Shown: positions 25,458 through 35,797, numbered from the stretch's first letter. The stretch is DNA of 64,000 nt from Denitrovibrio acetiphilus DSM 12809 (GCF_000025725.1 NC_013943.1:558001-622000), one strand, 5' to 3'. A program made the numbers and translations. Notes: generated by a model from the letters alone, not told the origin.

Positions 25458-27761
25458 ATGTTTAATTTGTATTCATATACATATAGTCAAAAAACGGGTG
25501 GAATCTTACTGAACTCTACTCCAACGGGGTTTTCCAAAGAACCTCGACCGGTTTATGCTGCCGAGCTAGACTTGTTAGGTTTTGATAAATTTTGGGAATA
25601 CGATAAACAGAACGATATCCCATACATGTGGGCAGAAGCTAATGCTTATTGGTATCGTGGTGTTTGTGTTGCTAAACTAAAAGGTGGAAATCTCTTTAAT
25701 GCTCCAGAAATAATAATCCCAGTAAATGACAATGGTGAGTCCATATTACCTGAGCCAAATGGTAAAGCACTTCAAGTGGTTGATGTTAATGCGATGGTAG
25801 AGTCAAACAGAGAAATGCTCGATATTATTGAGCAGTCCACGGTAAAAAAAATTATTTCAGTTTATACTAAATACAAAGACAAGCTAGATTTATTCCATGT
25901 TGCCTTTTCAGGAGGAAAAGATAGTGCTGTTTTGCTTGATTTGGTTAAAAAAGCTCTACCGTTAGGAAGCTTTGTTGTCGTGTTTGGCGATACTGGGATG
26001 GAATTTCCTGACACTTACGATGTTATAGACAAGACACGACAAATGTGTGAAGCAGATGGCATTCCTTTTTATATAGCCAAATCAAGCCTTGAGCCACAAG
26101 AGTCATGGGTGCTATTTGGTCCACCTTCAAGGGCACTTAGGTGGTGTTGTGGTGTACATAAAAGTGCTCCGCAAACATTGAAGCTAAGAGCGGTTACAGG
26201 GAAAAACGATTATACTGGCTTAGCATTTGTTGGAGTCCGTTCAGAAGAGAGCGCTAAACGCGCTGAGTATGATTACGAAAACTATAGTAAAAAACAAAGA
26301 GGGCAGTACAGTCACAACTCTATTCTAGAGTGGACTTCAGCAGAAGTGTGGTTATACTTATATGCAAATAATATCATGATAAACGAAGCCTATAAAAAAG
26401 GAAATGCTCGTGCTGGTTGTTTATTTTGCCCAATGTCTGTTAAAAAAGCAGACTTTGTTAAACAGCAAATCTATCCTAGAGAGATAAAGACCTACTTAGA
26501 TATAATCAAAAAATCAAATGGTAGGGATTTTGGTGGAAATTCATATCTCGCTGATGGCGGTTGGGTTTCACGACGCAGTGGTCGCGATTTAATAGACAAT
26601 GTGATGAATTGTTCAGAAACATTAAAGGATGGAATGTTGACAATAAAAGTTACTTCTCCTAGAAGTGACTGGCGTGAATGGATTAAAACTTTAGGTAATT
26701 TCGAAGATATACCTTTTACTATTGAGCAACAAAGTAATAATTATTTGGTTAAATTACCTGAATCGTACATAAATAAAAATCCCACATTTAGAAAACTATT
26801 CAAACAAGTTTTTCGAAAATCTGCATATTGTGTTAAATGTGGAGTGTGCGAATCAAATTGTAATTCAGGTCGCATAACTTTCGACAATGAGTTAAAAATA
26901 ACTAATTGCGAACACTGTCTTAAGTGTCACGATATAGTAGATGGCTGCCTTGCCTATAACTCATTGAGAATACCAACAGAGGAGAAAGCAATGTCAATAA
27001 ATTGTTTTGATTCAGTATTGCCAAAAAATGATTGGTTTAACCGTTTTTTTAATGAAAAGAACGATTTTTGGAATGATCATGGGTTGGGACCTAATCAATT
27101 AAAGACCTTTAAGCGCTTTCTTAAAGATGCAGGCTTGACTGAAAAAAATAATTATACAGCTTTAGCTGAACAAATAGCCGCATTAGGCTGGGAAACTAAT
27201 ACCGCTTGGGGCATTCTATTAATTAATCTGGCCACAGATAATCCGCAAATACGCTGGTATATATCAAACCTTGAAATAGGAATGAATTATCCTCGTGAAA
27301 CTGTAATATCAATGTTGCTAGAATCTAACAGCAGTAATAATGTTGTTAAATTTGTTTATAGTGCGTTTGGGAAACTTATGGAATTACCGCTTGGTGCTAC
27401 TCTTCGGTTTGGCTATGTAACAAATGAGGGAAATATTGCCCGCACTAAATGCTCTATTTCAGACTTGAGAGTAATTCTGTATGGGCTGTTTAAGTTTGCA
27501 GAAAAATGTAATAACTATAAAGAGTTTACGTTAGCTTCTCTTATCAGTAACGGTATAGATCGCGATGGTATAAGCCCAACAAGAATTTTTGGACTTGATC
27601 GAGAAGACGTAACACCAATGTTACTTGGTCTTTCAACAAAATACCCAGAATTTATTACTGTAAGCTTTACTCATGACTTAGAAAAAATAACTCTCGCTGA
27701 TTATAAAACGTCTGCAGATGTAATTGAACTTTTTAGTGAGGATAGCGGAAATGAGCAATAA
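25458..27761 (+). CDS. brxP: BrxP, PAPS-reductase-like protein of type 4 BREX
   Basis: A 767-residue protein. A PAPS-reductase/ATP-pyrophosphatase domain has the P-loop S-G-G-K-D-S (151-156) and a conserved R-W-C-C-G-V-H-K (228-235), with Cys pairs at 321/324. Next is a ferredoxin-like cluster with eight Cys in two groups (458, 461, 464, 468 and 484, 487, 490, 497). The C-terminal 260 residues resemble DUF4007. DndC uses such a domain to install phosphorothioate sulphur in DNA, so BrxP may replace the usual PglX methylase. The ATG at 25458 directly abuts AAAGGAG; TTG 25467, nine bases on, is probably the real start. Followed by brxC with overlap. Confidence 0.9.
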   Translation: MFNLYSYTYSQKTGGILLNSTPTGFSKEPRPVYAAELDLLGFDKFWEYDKQNDIPYMWAEANAYWYRGVCVAKLKGGNLFNAPEIIIPVNDNGESILPEPNGKALQVVDVNAMVESNREMLDIIEQSTVKKIISVYTKYKDKLDLFHVAFSGGKDSAVLLDLVKKALPLGSFVVVFGDTGMEFPDTYDVIDKTRQMCEADGIPFYIAKSSLEPQESWVLFGPPSRALRWCCGVHKSAPQTLKLRAVTGKNDYTGLAFVGVRSEESAKRAEYDYENYSKKQRGQYSHNSILEWTSAEVWLYLYANNIMINEAYKKGNARAGCLFCPMSVKKADFVKQQIYPREIKTYLDIIKKSNGRDFGGNSYLADGGWVSRRSGRDLIDNVMNCSETLKDGMLTIKVTSPRSDWREWIKTLGNFEDIPFTIEQQSNNYLVKLPESYINKNPTFRKLFKQVFRKSAYCVKCGVCESNCNSGRITFDNELKITNCEHCLKCHDIVDGCLAYNSLRIPTEEKAMSINCFDSVLPKNDWFNRFFNEKNDFWNDHGLGPNQLKTFKRFLKDAGLTEKNNYTALAEQIAALGWETNTAWGILLINLATDNPQIRWYISNLEIGMNYPRETVISMLLESNSSNNVVKFVYSAFGKLMELPLGATLRFGYVTNEGNIARTKCSISDLRVILYGLFKFAEKCNNYKEFTLASLISNGIDRDGISPTRIFGLDREDVTPMLLGLSTKYPEFITVSFTHDLEKITLADYKTSADVIELFSEDSGNEQ

Positions 27762-30700
27762 ATATTTTGAATATTTCGAAATTGATGAAGACTATTTTCC
27801 GCAAGTCAATGATTCAACAATTCAAGAGAAACCTGATTGTTGGAAAAAGACTTTTCCTCATCAAACATTCATAGACATGCTAAAAAACATGGAGCGTTGT
27901 CTAGCAAGACAAGAAAAACGCTCCCTTTGGATAGAAGGAGCATACGGAACGGGTAAATCTCAGTGTGCATATACTTTAAAAAAGCTCCTTGAAGTTCCGG
28001 AAGATGATTTTAGGAAATATTGGAACGGATTTAAGGCTCTTGAAAACCAAAAGGATTTGATGGAAAAGCTGATTGGGCATAAGCATAATGGCATAGTTAC
28101 TGCTTACAAATATGCTTCTGGCGGCATCAACTCACCTCGTGACTTGTTTTTGGCAATCCAAGAAGAGGTAAAGAATGCTTTAGTTGCAAATAAACTTCAC
28201 ACTGGAGAAAATACCCTTAAAGAAAGTGTTATTGCATGGATAGAAGAACCATCTCATAAAAGGATTTTCGATATTCTACTAGAAAAACCTGAATGGAAAG
28301 CTACGTTCACGCAATCATCTGCCGATGATGTTTTGGATGCGCTTTGTAAAAACAGTGAAGTAAAGCAGCTTATGGAGAATATATTCCGACTGGCAGACAA
28401 AGAAGGCATTACAGCATTGAACATTGATGCAAACAGGCTCATTGCTTGGTTATCAGATGTAATGGATAAAAATAATGTGAAAATTGTTCTAATATGGGAT
28501 GAATTTTCGGATTATTTTAAAAATAATCGTGATAGTCTTTCAGAATTCCAGAAAATTGCAGAACTAGTTAATTCTAAACCATTCTTTTTTGTTGTTGTGA
28601 CGCACGAATCGGGTCAGCTTTTTACTACTGCTGATACGACATGGACAAAAGTTCGTGACCGCTTTGTATCTTCCCAAATCTCTTTACCGGACAACATTGC
28701 ATTTGAGCTCATTGGTCATGCTTTAAATGTTAAAAATGCAGCTAAAGAACCTTGGGCTAAATTGGCTGATGACTTGAATGGTCGTGTCAGCTCATCACGT
28801 TCAGCGGTTATGAAAGTTACAAAAATATCAGAACCTCATGTAATGAAAGACATTATGCCTCTTCATCCAATGGCTGCATTGCTTCTAAAAAATATTGCTT
28901 CAGCGTTTAAATCAAACCAAAGAAGTATGTTTGACTTTATAAAATCATCCAACATAGATGATGTTAAAGCTTTTCAATGGTTCATTCAAAACACAGGTCC
29001 TTACGATGATCATCCACTTCTTACTGTAGATATGCTTTGGAACTTCTTTTATGAGAAAGGCCGTAATTCCCTCAGTTCTGATATACGAGTTATATTAGAC
29101 TCGTTTCAGCATCAACAAGATTTGCGAGATGATGAAAAGACTGTTTTAAAAGCAGTACTCATAATGCAAGCGATTGACCAGCGGTTAGGAGGTACAATTG
29201 ATCTTTTTAAAGCTACGGAACAAAATATAAGCTACATATTTGAAGGCATTGACTCAGGACTTGATGTGGCATGCAAGAATATCGCTAAACAACTTGTTTC
29301 AAAGGGCATTTTAGTCAATACCCCTATTTCTGGTGGAAGATATGTTTATTCTGCGGCCGTACTAGCAGGTGACCAGGTAAAAATTGATGATTATAAGAAG
29401 GACATACGTAAAGGGACAAATACTGCCAAGCTTGTTACAGAAGGAGGGCTTGCTTCAGTACTTTCATTAACTCCAGCATTAAAGTTGCGTTACGAGATTG
29501 AACCTGGTTCAGGGAAGATTACTCCTGTTACCATAAATGATTTTACTCGAACGGTAAATATACTACGTGATAAAACAAGCAATTGGAAATTTCACGCAGT
29601 TATAGCGTTCGCTAAAGATGACTCTGAGGCTGCAAGTTTTCGTAAACAAATTAAAGATGTTATCTCTGACAAGCAATATGAAAATATTGTTTTTATAGAT
29701 GCACTTTCGACTCCTTTAGGTTTGGAAAGTTTTGACCAGTACGTGGATTATTCTGCTATGGCGATGTATTATAACGGGAATAACAACTCTGAATCTAAGG
29801 AAAATACCGACAAGGCAAAAAGAGTATTAGACCAAGATTGGAAGAACCGCATTTATAATGGACAATTCATAGTGTACACATACTCTAATCAAGAGGGTGA
29901 AAAATTTGGTAATGCTCAAGGTGTTGCAAGTATTCTTCAGTCTATTGTTACTAGACGTTTTCCATTTGCTTTTGACTTCATCAAAGGGCTAACTGAAAAT
30001 CAACTTAAACTGACTCCAGCTATAAAACAAAGTGCAAAGTCTGGTATTACTGAAAATACGAGCGGAGTTGTTGTTGGAATAGAAAAGCACATTTTGCCTA
30101 CCGTTTGGAAAACTGAGAAATACTGGGATGTTCAGACCTCTCTTCCAATTTCTAAGATTAAAGTAGAAACTGACAAATTGATAAATAAGGCTTTCGATAG
30201 AGATGGCCAGGTACCCATTGGTGAAATATATGATTTTTTAGAAAGCCAGTATGGTTTTGCCCAATGTAATTTGTCTGCATTTATAGCAGGCTTCTTGTTA
30301 AAAGAGTACAGTATTGAACCATTCCGGTATAGTGATTCTACTGGCAGTCATGAAACAATGACGCATGATAAACTTGCTGAGATGATAGGGAATTATGTTG
30401 GTAAATTACCGAAGCCAACATATGTTGTGAAAATGACCCCTGAAGAAATGGCTTTTTATGAGTTGACTGAGAAAGCTTGGAATATTCCATCCAACACATG
30501 TTCTTCCTCTGGACAAGCAGTACGTATGTTAAGCTCTAGGATGAAAGCCTTACAGTTGCCAGTATGGTGCTTATCTGAGGTTGATGAAAATGGAATATTT
30601 AATGTTGTCCAAAAGTATATTGATTTTGTGCAAAAAGAAGGCAACGAAGCCCACAAATTAGCTATTGAAATAGGGAAATTCTCGATAAGTAATAAAAATC

Positions 30701-31881
30701 TTGCTGAACAATTGTCTATACTTATCACTAGCGAAAATTGTCAAAAGGGTATGCGAAAGTTTCTCGCTTCATTTGAAAGTGGGAAAATTTTAGCCCTAGC
30801 AAAAGAGATAATTGTGGATGAAAATGTTGTTCTTGCAGATATTCGTGAGTTATTTGATGTAAAACATTCTTGCCTTTGGGATCAAGGGACTGGTGAATAT
30901 GAAATCCGCAAGTTGCTAATTGATTATAGTATTGTCAAAGAAACAAACACTATACTTAATAGTAACGCTCATTCACTGTCTGAAGCATACAAAGAGTGGC
31001 GTGATAAGTTAAGGTTTATTGGTATTTCTTATGAAATCTTAAAATCAAAATTCCCTTCAATTACACATATTTTGGATGTTTTGCTAAAGATATGTCAACA
31101 AACTGAATTATTGACAGAACAACGCAAAACATTTTATTCAGAGATCAAGGCACATGGTGCAGAAATCCGTGAATTGTTAAATAACGACAAAAAGATATTT
31201 GCTGAGGTCTATTTACCGTACCTTGAAGATTTAAGTGATAACGATATCAGTGAAATAAAGAGTAAATTAACAACAGGAATGTACGAGTTACCAAAAACTG
31301 ATTGTAACACTAAAGTTAAATCTGTAGCAGAAGAATTTCGTAAAGGACAACTCAAGACTAAGCTTCATAATCTATGGAAAGCTAAAACTGAAACTAAAGA
31401 TCCCTACGAGTGGTCTTACCGTTATAAAGTACCAATTTTATGTATGGTTGAAGAAAAAGAGTTTGGAACTGCAAAAAAAGCATTCGAAACTATAAGAAGA
31501 AGTTCTCCTAGTGATATTGAAATTAAAGATTCTCTAGACTTTCTTGAATCAACGAATCTTTTTAAGGTTTTGTCAGACGAAAAATCAAGGCAAGAAGTAT
31601 TTGAGAGAGAAATTATTGGTGAGTATATTAGCCTTCTTTCCAGTGAGAGAGTATTAGGGGCTCTTGAACGCATGTCTATTGAGCCATATGATTGGTATAT
31701 TAATCCTTCAGTAAAGAACACAATCAGAAATCTTGCTGAGGCGGAATATAATGCAGGCGGAAGTGACAAGGCCTTAAGCAAGATTGATAGTATGGACGAT
31801 GCGCAGTTAAAACAATATCTTAAACGACTAGTCAAAGACAATATGACTGTGGGAGTTGAGATTATTGCAAGCGAGGGTTAA
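27751..31881 (+). CDS. brxC: BrxC/PglY-like large P-loop ATPase
   Basis: A 1376-residue ATPase of the BREX BrxC/PglY family. Walker A is G-A-Y-G-T-G-K-S (63-70), Walker B around residue 248 (V-L-I-W-D-E-F-S-D). The rest is a long helical region. All BREX types carry such an ATPase; it assembles with the modification and PglZ components and is required for defence and modification. ATG 27751 overlaps the brxP stop by 11 bp and begins M-S-N-K-Y-F-E-Y-F; the frame is open further upstream but inside brxP. Confidence 0.92.
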   Translation: MSNKYFEYFEIDEDYFPQVNDSTIQEKPDCWKKTFPHQTFIDMLKNMERCLARQEKRSLWIEGAYGTGKSQCAYTLKKLLEVPEDDFRKYWNGFKALENQKDLMEKLIGHKHNGIVTAYKYASGGINSPRDLFLAIQEEVKNALVANKLHTGENTLKESVIAWIEEPSHKRIFDILLEKPEWKATFTQSSADDVLDALCKNSEVKQLMENIFRLADKEGITALNIDANRLIAWLSDVMDKNNVKIVLIWDEFSDYFKNNRDSLSEFQKIAELVNSKPFFFVVVTHESGQLFTTADTTWTKVRDRFVSSQISLPDNIAFELIGHALNVKNAAKEPWAKLADDLNGRVSSSRSAVMKVTKISEPHVMKDIMPLHPMAALLLKNIASAFKSNQRSMFDFIKSSNIDDVKAFQWFIQNTGPYDDHPLLTVDMLWNFFYEKGRNSLSSDIRVILDSFQHQQDLRDDEKTVLKAVLIMQAIDQRLGGTIDLFKATEQNISYIFEGIDSGLDVACKNIAKQLVSKGILVNTPISGGRYVYSAAVLAGDQVKIDDYKKDIRKGTNTAKLVTEGGLASVLSLTPALKLRYEIEPGSGKITPVTINDFTRTVNILRDKTSNWKFHAVIAFAKDDSEAASFRKQIKDVISDKQYENIVFIDALSTPLGLESFDQYVDYSAMAMYYNGNNNSESKENTDKAKRVLDQDWKNRIYNGQFIVYTYSNQEGEKFGNAQGVASILQSIVTRRFPFAFDFIKGLTENQLKLTPAIKQSAKSGITENTSGVVVGIEKHILPTVWKTEKYWDVQTSLPISKIKVETDKLINKAFDRDGQVPIGEIYDFLESQYGFAQCNLSAFIAGFLLKEYSIEPFRYSDSTGSHETMTHDKLAEMIGNYVGKLPKPTYVVKMTPEEMAFYELTEKAWNIPSNTCSSSGQAVRMLSSRMKALQLPVWCLSEVDENGIFNVVQKYIDFVQKEGNEAHKLAIEIGKFSISNKNLAEQLSILITSENCQKGMRKFLASFESGKILALAKEIIVDENVVLADIRELFDVKHSCLWDQGTGEYEIRKLLIDYSIVKETNTILNSNAHSLSEAYKEWRDKLRFIGISYEILKSKFPSITHILDVLLKICQQTELLTEQRKTFYSEIKAHGAEIRELLNNDKKIFAEVYLPYLEDLSDNDISEIKSKLTTGMYELPKTDCNTKVKSVAEEFRKGQLKTKLHNLWKAKTETKDPYEWSYRYKVPILCMVEEKEFGTAKKAFETIRRSSPSDIEIKDSLDFLESTNLFKVLSDEKSRQEVFEREIIGEYISLLSSERVLGALERMSIEPYDWYINPSVKNTIRNLAEAEYNAGGSDKALSKIDSMDDAQLKQYLKRLVKDNMTVGVEIIASEG

Positions 31882-31888
31882 TTTTTAT

Positions 31889-34138
31889 ATGTTAAGTAGA
31901 GCTGTCGGTAGATTCTTAAAGTCTACAACATATTATCCTTTTTTTATCACAGTTGGTGATGAAAACTATTGTGACATTAAAAACAAACTATCAAATCTTG
32001 GATTACATTTTATTAAATTAAGTGACTATTGCAAAGAAGATGATAAGTTACCGGATTTAGATGCTCTATACGAACAGCTTAAAACTACCAATAAAATGTT
32101 AGGTGTTAATACAATTGCTATTCTTGGGCTTGGGGAGTATTTAGCTCTTTGCGGAAAAAGTGAAGTAAATAGAGTTTTGACACATTTACAAGCAATGAAT
32201 ACATCTAAAACAAAAGTTGTATTGCTACTACGTGGTGTATCCTCGTATGTAAATAACTTGTGTTCAGATATCCGCTTTGATAGCAGTAGATTTTTTTGTG
32301 CGGGTAGCACTGATTGTAATTTATCTATAACAGTGAGTAAGCTTTCTACTTCTTATGGAGTCTTGAAAGGATTCAAGGCTTTGCTTAATGAATTAGAAAA
32401 TGGGAAACGTGAAAATATTATAGTCAATACAAACATTGATTTAAGTCAGTCGCTTTTTACTAAGCGTGAGAGATCAAATGCTTATGACGAAATTCTGTTT
32501 ATTCTGGAAAACTTCAGTTTAGCAGAGACTTGTGGGACTAATGAATATTGGTCTGAGCTTTTAAAGGTATTGACAGCGAACGACAATTCCCTTGAGGCTG
32601 TTCTTGAAAAATACGGTTTAACTGTTGATCTTGAATTGAACATACATGATAAAATATTTGGTAGAGAATATCGAAATTGGTTGTTTTTTATTGCTCTAAA
32701 AATCAATATAGATAGATTGTCGAACAGTTATTTGAGACTTGTGTTAGAGAATACTCATGACTACAAAAATCTAAAACTGAATTTACTTAATTATATTATT
32801 AATATATCACATACTGATAAAAAACATAATACTCTCTATTTAGAGAGAAAAGACCTTATTAGAGACTTCCCAGAGCCCGATATTGCTGAATTCATTATAA
32901 GAAACCGCAAGAATCTTTCAGAAAGTATTTACAAATTGACGGATAATACCATAGTTGAGCGTGAAGAGATAATAGCTTGGGTATCACAAAATGGTATTAT
33001 TGAAGAAATCGCTGAAATATATCCCGTGCTTAATACCTATTTGAAAAAGTTTGTATTTAATTGTGGAGATTTATCTGATTTGCTTACGAATTATTTCAGT
33101 AATTACAAAGAGCAAAAAGTCTCTAACAAGCTAAATAAAGAGTTTATTGATCAAATTGAGGTGCTTGCTGAAAATCGAATTTATAATCGTTTACCTACGC
33201 GCAACGAAATAATTGATAAGTTAGAGAAATCTGACTCACATCTATATTGGCTTGATGCACTTGGCGTGGAGTATCTTTCATTTTTTTCAGAAATGGCGAG
33301 AGAATATGGACTTTACATATCTATAAAAATTGCACGTGCTGAACTTCCGACAATAACTTCGATAAATAGAAATTTTTTCGACGACTGGCAAGGAAATAGC
33401 AAAGAAAAAGACAACAAACTAGATGATATCAAACATAGCGATGAAGGTGGTTATAATTACGATAACAACGTTTTACCAATACATCTTGCAAAAGAATTAG
33501 AAATAATTGAGACGGTTATCAAAAAAGCAGCGACAGCACTAAAGCTTAGAAAATTCAAACGTTTTTTAGTAGTTAGTGATCATGGTGCTTCTCGCCTAGC
33601 TGTATTAATGAAGAAAGAAGAAAAGTACGAAACTAATACAAAAGGGGAACATTCAGGGCGTTGTTGCAAGTTATTTGAACCTTACGATCTACCTTTTGCT
33701 GCCGAAGAAAACGGCTATCTTGTGCTTGCGGATTACGGAAGATTCAAAGGTAGCAGAGCTGCAAATGTTGAAGTGCATGGCGGTGCTGCACTAGAAGAAG
33801 TGATTGTCCCTATTATTGAATTAACACTAAAAGATGATAGCGGTGTGGTAGTAGAATTAGATGACAGCAAACTTATAACTGTAGACTATAGAACTGGTAC
33901 AGAAATAATCTTATTCATAAACTATTCACAGGACGAGGTATCTGTGATATTTAACAACAAAAGATACTTTGCGGAACAGATTGATAATAATCACTATAAG
34001 GTTGAGCTCACAGATATGAAACGTGCTGGTGAATATCTTGTTGATGTTTACAGTAAAGATAATTTGATTGCTACTATAAGCTTTAAAGCACATGGTAAAA
34101 GTGGCAAAATTATTGACGAATTTAATGACTTATTTTAA
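31889..34138 (+). CDS. pglZ: PglZ, alkaline-phosphatase-superfamily BREX protein
   Basis: A 749-residue protein whose C-terminal half carries the PglZ domain: metal-site motif around residue 454 (Y-W-L-D-A-L-G), S-D-H-G at about 564, and the strongly conserved H-G-G-A-A-L-E-E-V-I-V-P near 629. PglZ is the hallmark gene of BREX; it is a predicted metallo-phosphodiesterase/nuclease. The start at ATG 31889 has GAGGG upstream and lies seven bases after brxC. The last 120 residues form a beta-rich C-terminal domain. Confidence 0.93.
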   Translation: MLSRAVGRFLKSTTYYPFFITVGDENYCDIKNKLSNLGLHFIKLSDYCKEDDKLPDLDALYEQLKTTNKMLGVNTIAILGLGEYLALCGKSEVNRVLTHLQAMNTSKTKVVLLLRGVSSYVNNLCSDIRFDSSRFFCAGSTDCNLSITVSKLSTSYGVLKGFKALLNELENGKRENIIVNTNIDLSQSLFTKRERSNAYDEILFILENFSLAETCGTNEYWSELLKVLTANDNSLEAVLEKYGLTVDLELNIHDKIFGREYRNWLFFIALKINIDRLSNSYLRLVLENTHDYKNLKLNLLNYIINISHTDKKHNTLYLERKDLIRDFPEPDIAEFIIRNRKNLSESIYKLTDNTIVEREEIIAWVSQNGIIEEIAEIYPVLNTYLKKFVFNCGDLSDLLTNYFSNYKEQKVSNKLNKEFIDQIEVLAENRIYNRLPTRNEIIDKLEKSDSHLYWLDALGVEYLSFFSEMAREYGLYISIKIARAELPTITSINRNFFDDWQGNSKEKDNKLDDIKHSDEGGYNYDNNVLPIHLAKELEIIETVIKKAATALKLRKFKRFLVVSDHGASRLAVLMKKEEKYETNTKGEHSGRCCKLFEPYDLPFAAEENGYLVLADYGRFKGSRAANVEVHGGAALEEVIVPIIELTLKDDSGVVVELDDSKLITVDYRTGTEIILFINYSQDEVSVIFNNKRYFAEQIDNNHYKVELTDMKRAGEYLVDVYSKDNLIATISFKAHGKSGKIIDEFNDLF

Positions 34139-34149
34139 AGGAAAGATTA

Positions 34150-35592
34150 ATGACTGATAAACTTAGAAATTGTTTCGACGAAATGGTCGTATTCAAAGAC
34201 CTTAAAAAGAATAATTTTTTTTCATCTCTTAATCTGCCTTCTTTTATGCGAGACTGGTTACTTAAAAAATTTGAGGATGATAATGGGCAGTTTGAAACAG
34301 AAGAACTGATTCGGTTTGTTCGCACATACCTTCCAGGTAAAGATGGTTGGACAGCAATTAAGGACCGTATAATTAAAGAAAATGAAAGAGTCAAATTTCT
34401 TGCAAAAATATCATCGGACATTGCCATTAAAACTGGCGAAGTTTCATTCTCTCTTCCTGATTTTGGTTTGACAAGTAAAGATACTATTATAGAAGATAAT
34501 GTTTGGAATGACTGTAAAAATGAATTAGTTCGCGGTCGAGAAACGTGGGGAATGGTTGAACTAGGATACCGAATGGCTGAACCAGAATTAAAACTAACAG
34601 GTAAAATCAAGCTGACAAGTTTTAAGTCTTTTTGCCCCTATACTATAGATCTCGAATACTATAAAGATGCACGCCGAGAGTTTGAAACATCCGAATGGTT
34701 AGATGTCCTTCTCGGTGCTGTGGATTATAATGCGAGTGGGTACCTTGGAGATGAAGAGCAGAAACTGACAATGCTGACCCGTCTTCTTCCTTTTGTTGAG
34801 AAACGTTTGAATCTTATAGAACTTGCACCAAAAGGGACAGGTAAATCATATCTCTTTGGTCGTGTGAGCCGTTTTGGATGGTTATCTTCTGGTGGAGTAA
34901 TGAGCCGTGCAAAGATGTTTTACGATCAAAATAAACGAACAGAAGGTTTAGTTTCTGGGAACGATTTTGTTGTTCTAGATGAAGTTCAGACTATTTCGTT
35001 TACTGATGTTGACGAAATGAGAGCAGCTTTAAAAGGCTATCTTGAATCAGGTGTTTTCACCGTTGGTAACTATGAAGGCAAAGCAGATTCCGGAGTCATC
35101 CTTTGTGGAAATATCAAAAAAGAAACTATGGATAGCGATGGTTTTAGTAGCATGTTTGAAGAATTACCGGCAATCTTTCACGAATCAGCACTCATTGAAA
35201 GATTCCATGGGTTCATAAAAGGATGGAATATTCCTAGAATGAATGATGATCTCAAAATATCAGGTTGGGCCTTAAACTCAGAATATTTTTGTTCAATATT
35301 ACACGAATTACGTGAAGATTTAAGCTACCGTGCTATAGTTGATGAACTTATTCATGTGTCTGAAGCTGCTGACACCCGTGATACTGAAGCTGTAAAGCGT
35401 ATTGCAACTGCATATTTGAAGTTACTTTTTCCTCATGTCCGTGATGCATCTGATATATCAGCAAGTGAGTTTAAAAGGTACTGCCTTGATAGAGCACGTA
35501 AAATGCGTGATACTATTAAATATCAGCTCGGACTATTAGATATTGAATACAGAGGTAAAGACATTCCTACATTTAGTGTTAGAGGAGATTAA
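34150..35592 (+). CDS. brxL: BrxL-like AAA+ protein lacking the Lon protease domain
   Basis: A 480-residue AAA+ ATPase matching the N-terminal and central part of BrxL: Walker A A-P-K-G-T-G-K-S (about 226-233), Walker B F-V-V-L-D-E-V-Q (about 273-280), and downstream ring residues. Type 1 BrxL is about 680 residues with a C-terminal Lon-like domain; here the protein ends soon after the ATPase lid, as described for the shorter BrxL of type 4 systems. It probably forms a DNA-threading ring. An AAAGGAAAGA site precedes the ATG; pglZ ends 11 bp earlier. Confidence 0.9.
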   Translation: MTDKLRNCFDEMVVFKDLKKNNFFSSLNLPSFMRDWLLKKFEDDNGQFETEELIRFVRTYLPGKDGWTAIKDRIIKENERVKFLAKISSDIAIKTGEVSFSLPDFGLTSKDTIIEDNVWNDCKNELVRGRETWGMVELGYRMAEPELKLTGKIKLTSFKSFCPYTIDLEYYKDARREFETSEWLDVLLGAVDYNASGYLGDEEQKLTMLTRLLPFVEKRLNLIELAPKGTGKSYLFGRVSRFGWLSSGGVMSRAKMFYDQNKRTEGLVSGNDFVVLDEVQTISFTDVDEMRAALKGYLESGVFTVGNYEGKADSGVILCGNIKKETMDSDGFSSMFEELPAIFHESALIERFHGFIKGWNIPRMNDDLKISGWALNSEYFCSILHELREDLSYRAIVDELIHVSEAADTRDTEAVKRIATAYLKLLFPHVRDASDISASEFKRYCLDRARKMRDTIKYQLGLLDIEYRGKDIPTFSVRGD

Positions 35593-35596
35593 GAAC

Positions 35597-35797
35597 GTGG
35601 AAGACAAAACATGTTATGTGTGCTCAAAAACAATAAATGAAAAAGATGAAATAGGAGTGAATAAAAAGCTTTTGGGAAGAAATGTGGTGAGGTTTTATTG
35701 TTATGACTGTTTGGCTGAAAATTTTGAAATTACCACAGAAGAACTTTATGCTAAGATTGAGGAATATAAGTCTCAAGGCTGTAGTCTTTTTGGCTGA
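35597..35797 (+). CDS. Small CxxC zinc protein at the end of the BREX-4 operon
   Basis: A 66-residue protein starting at GTG 35597, with AGGAG at 35583-35587, four bases after the brxL stop. It has two Cys pairs (C-Y-V-C near residue 6 and C-Y-D-C near 40) forming a probable zinc ribbon, followed by an acidic helix. An ATG-initiated reading from 35543 overlaps brxL and lacks a ribosome site. Unknown function; position suggests a BREX accessory factor. Confidence 0.6.
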   Translation: MEDKTCYVCSKTINEKDEIGVNKKLLGRNVVRFYCYDCLAENFEITTEELYAKIEEYKSQGCSLFG

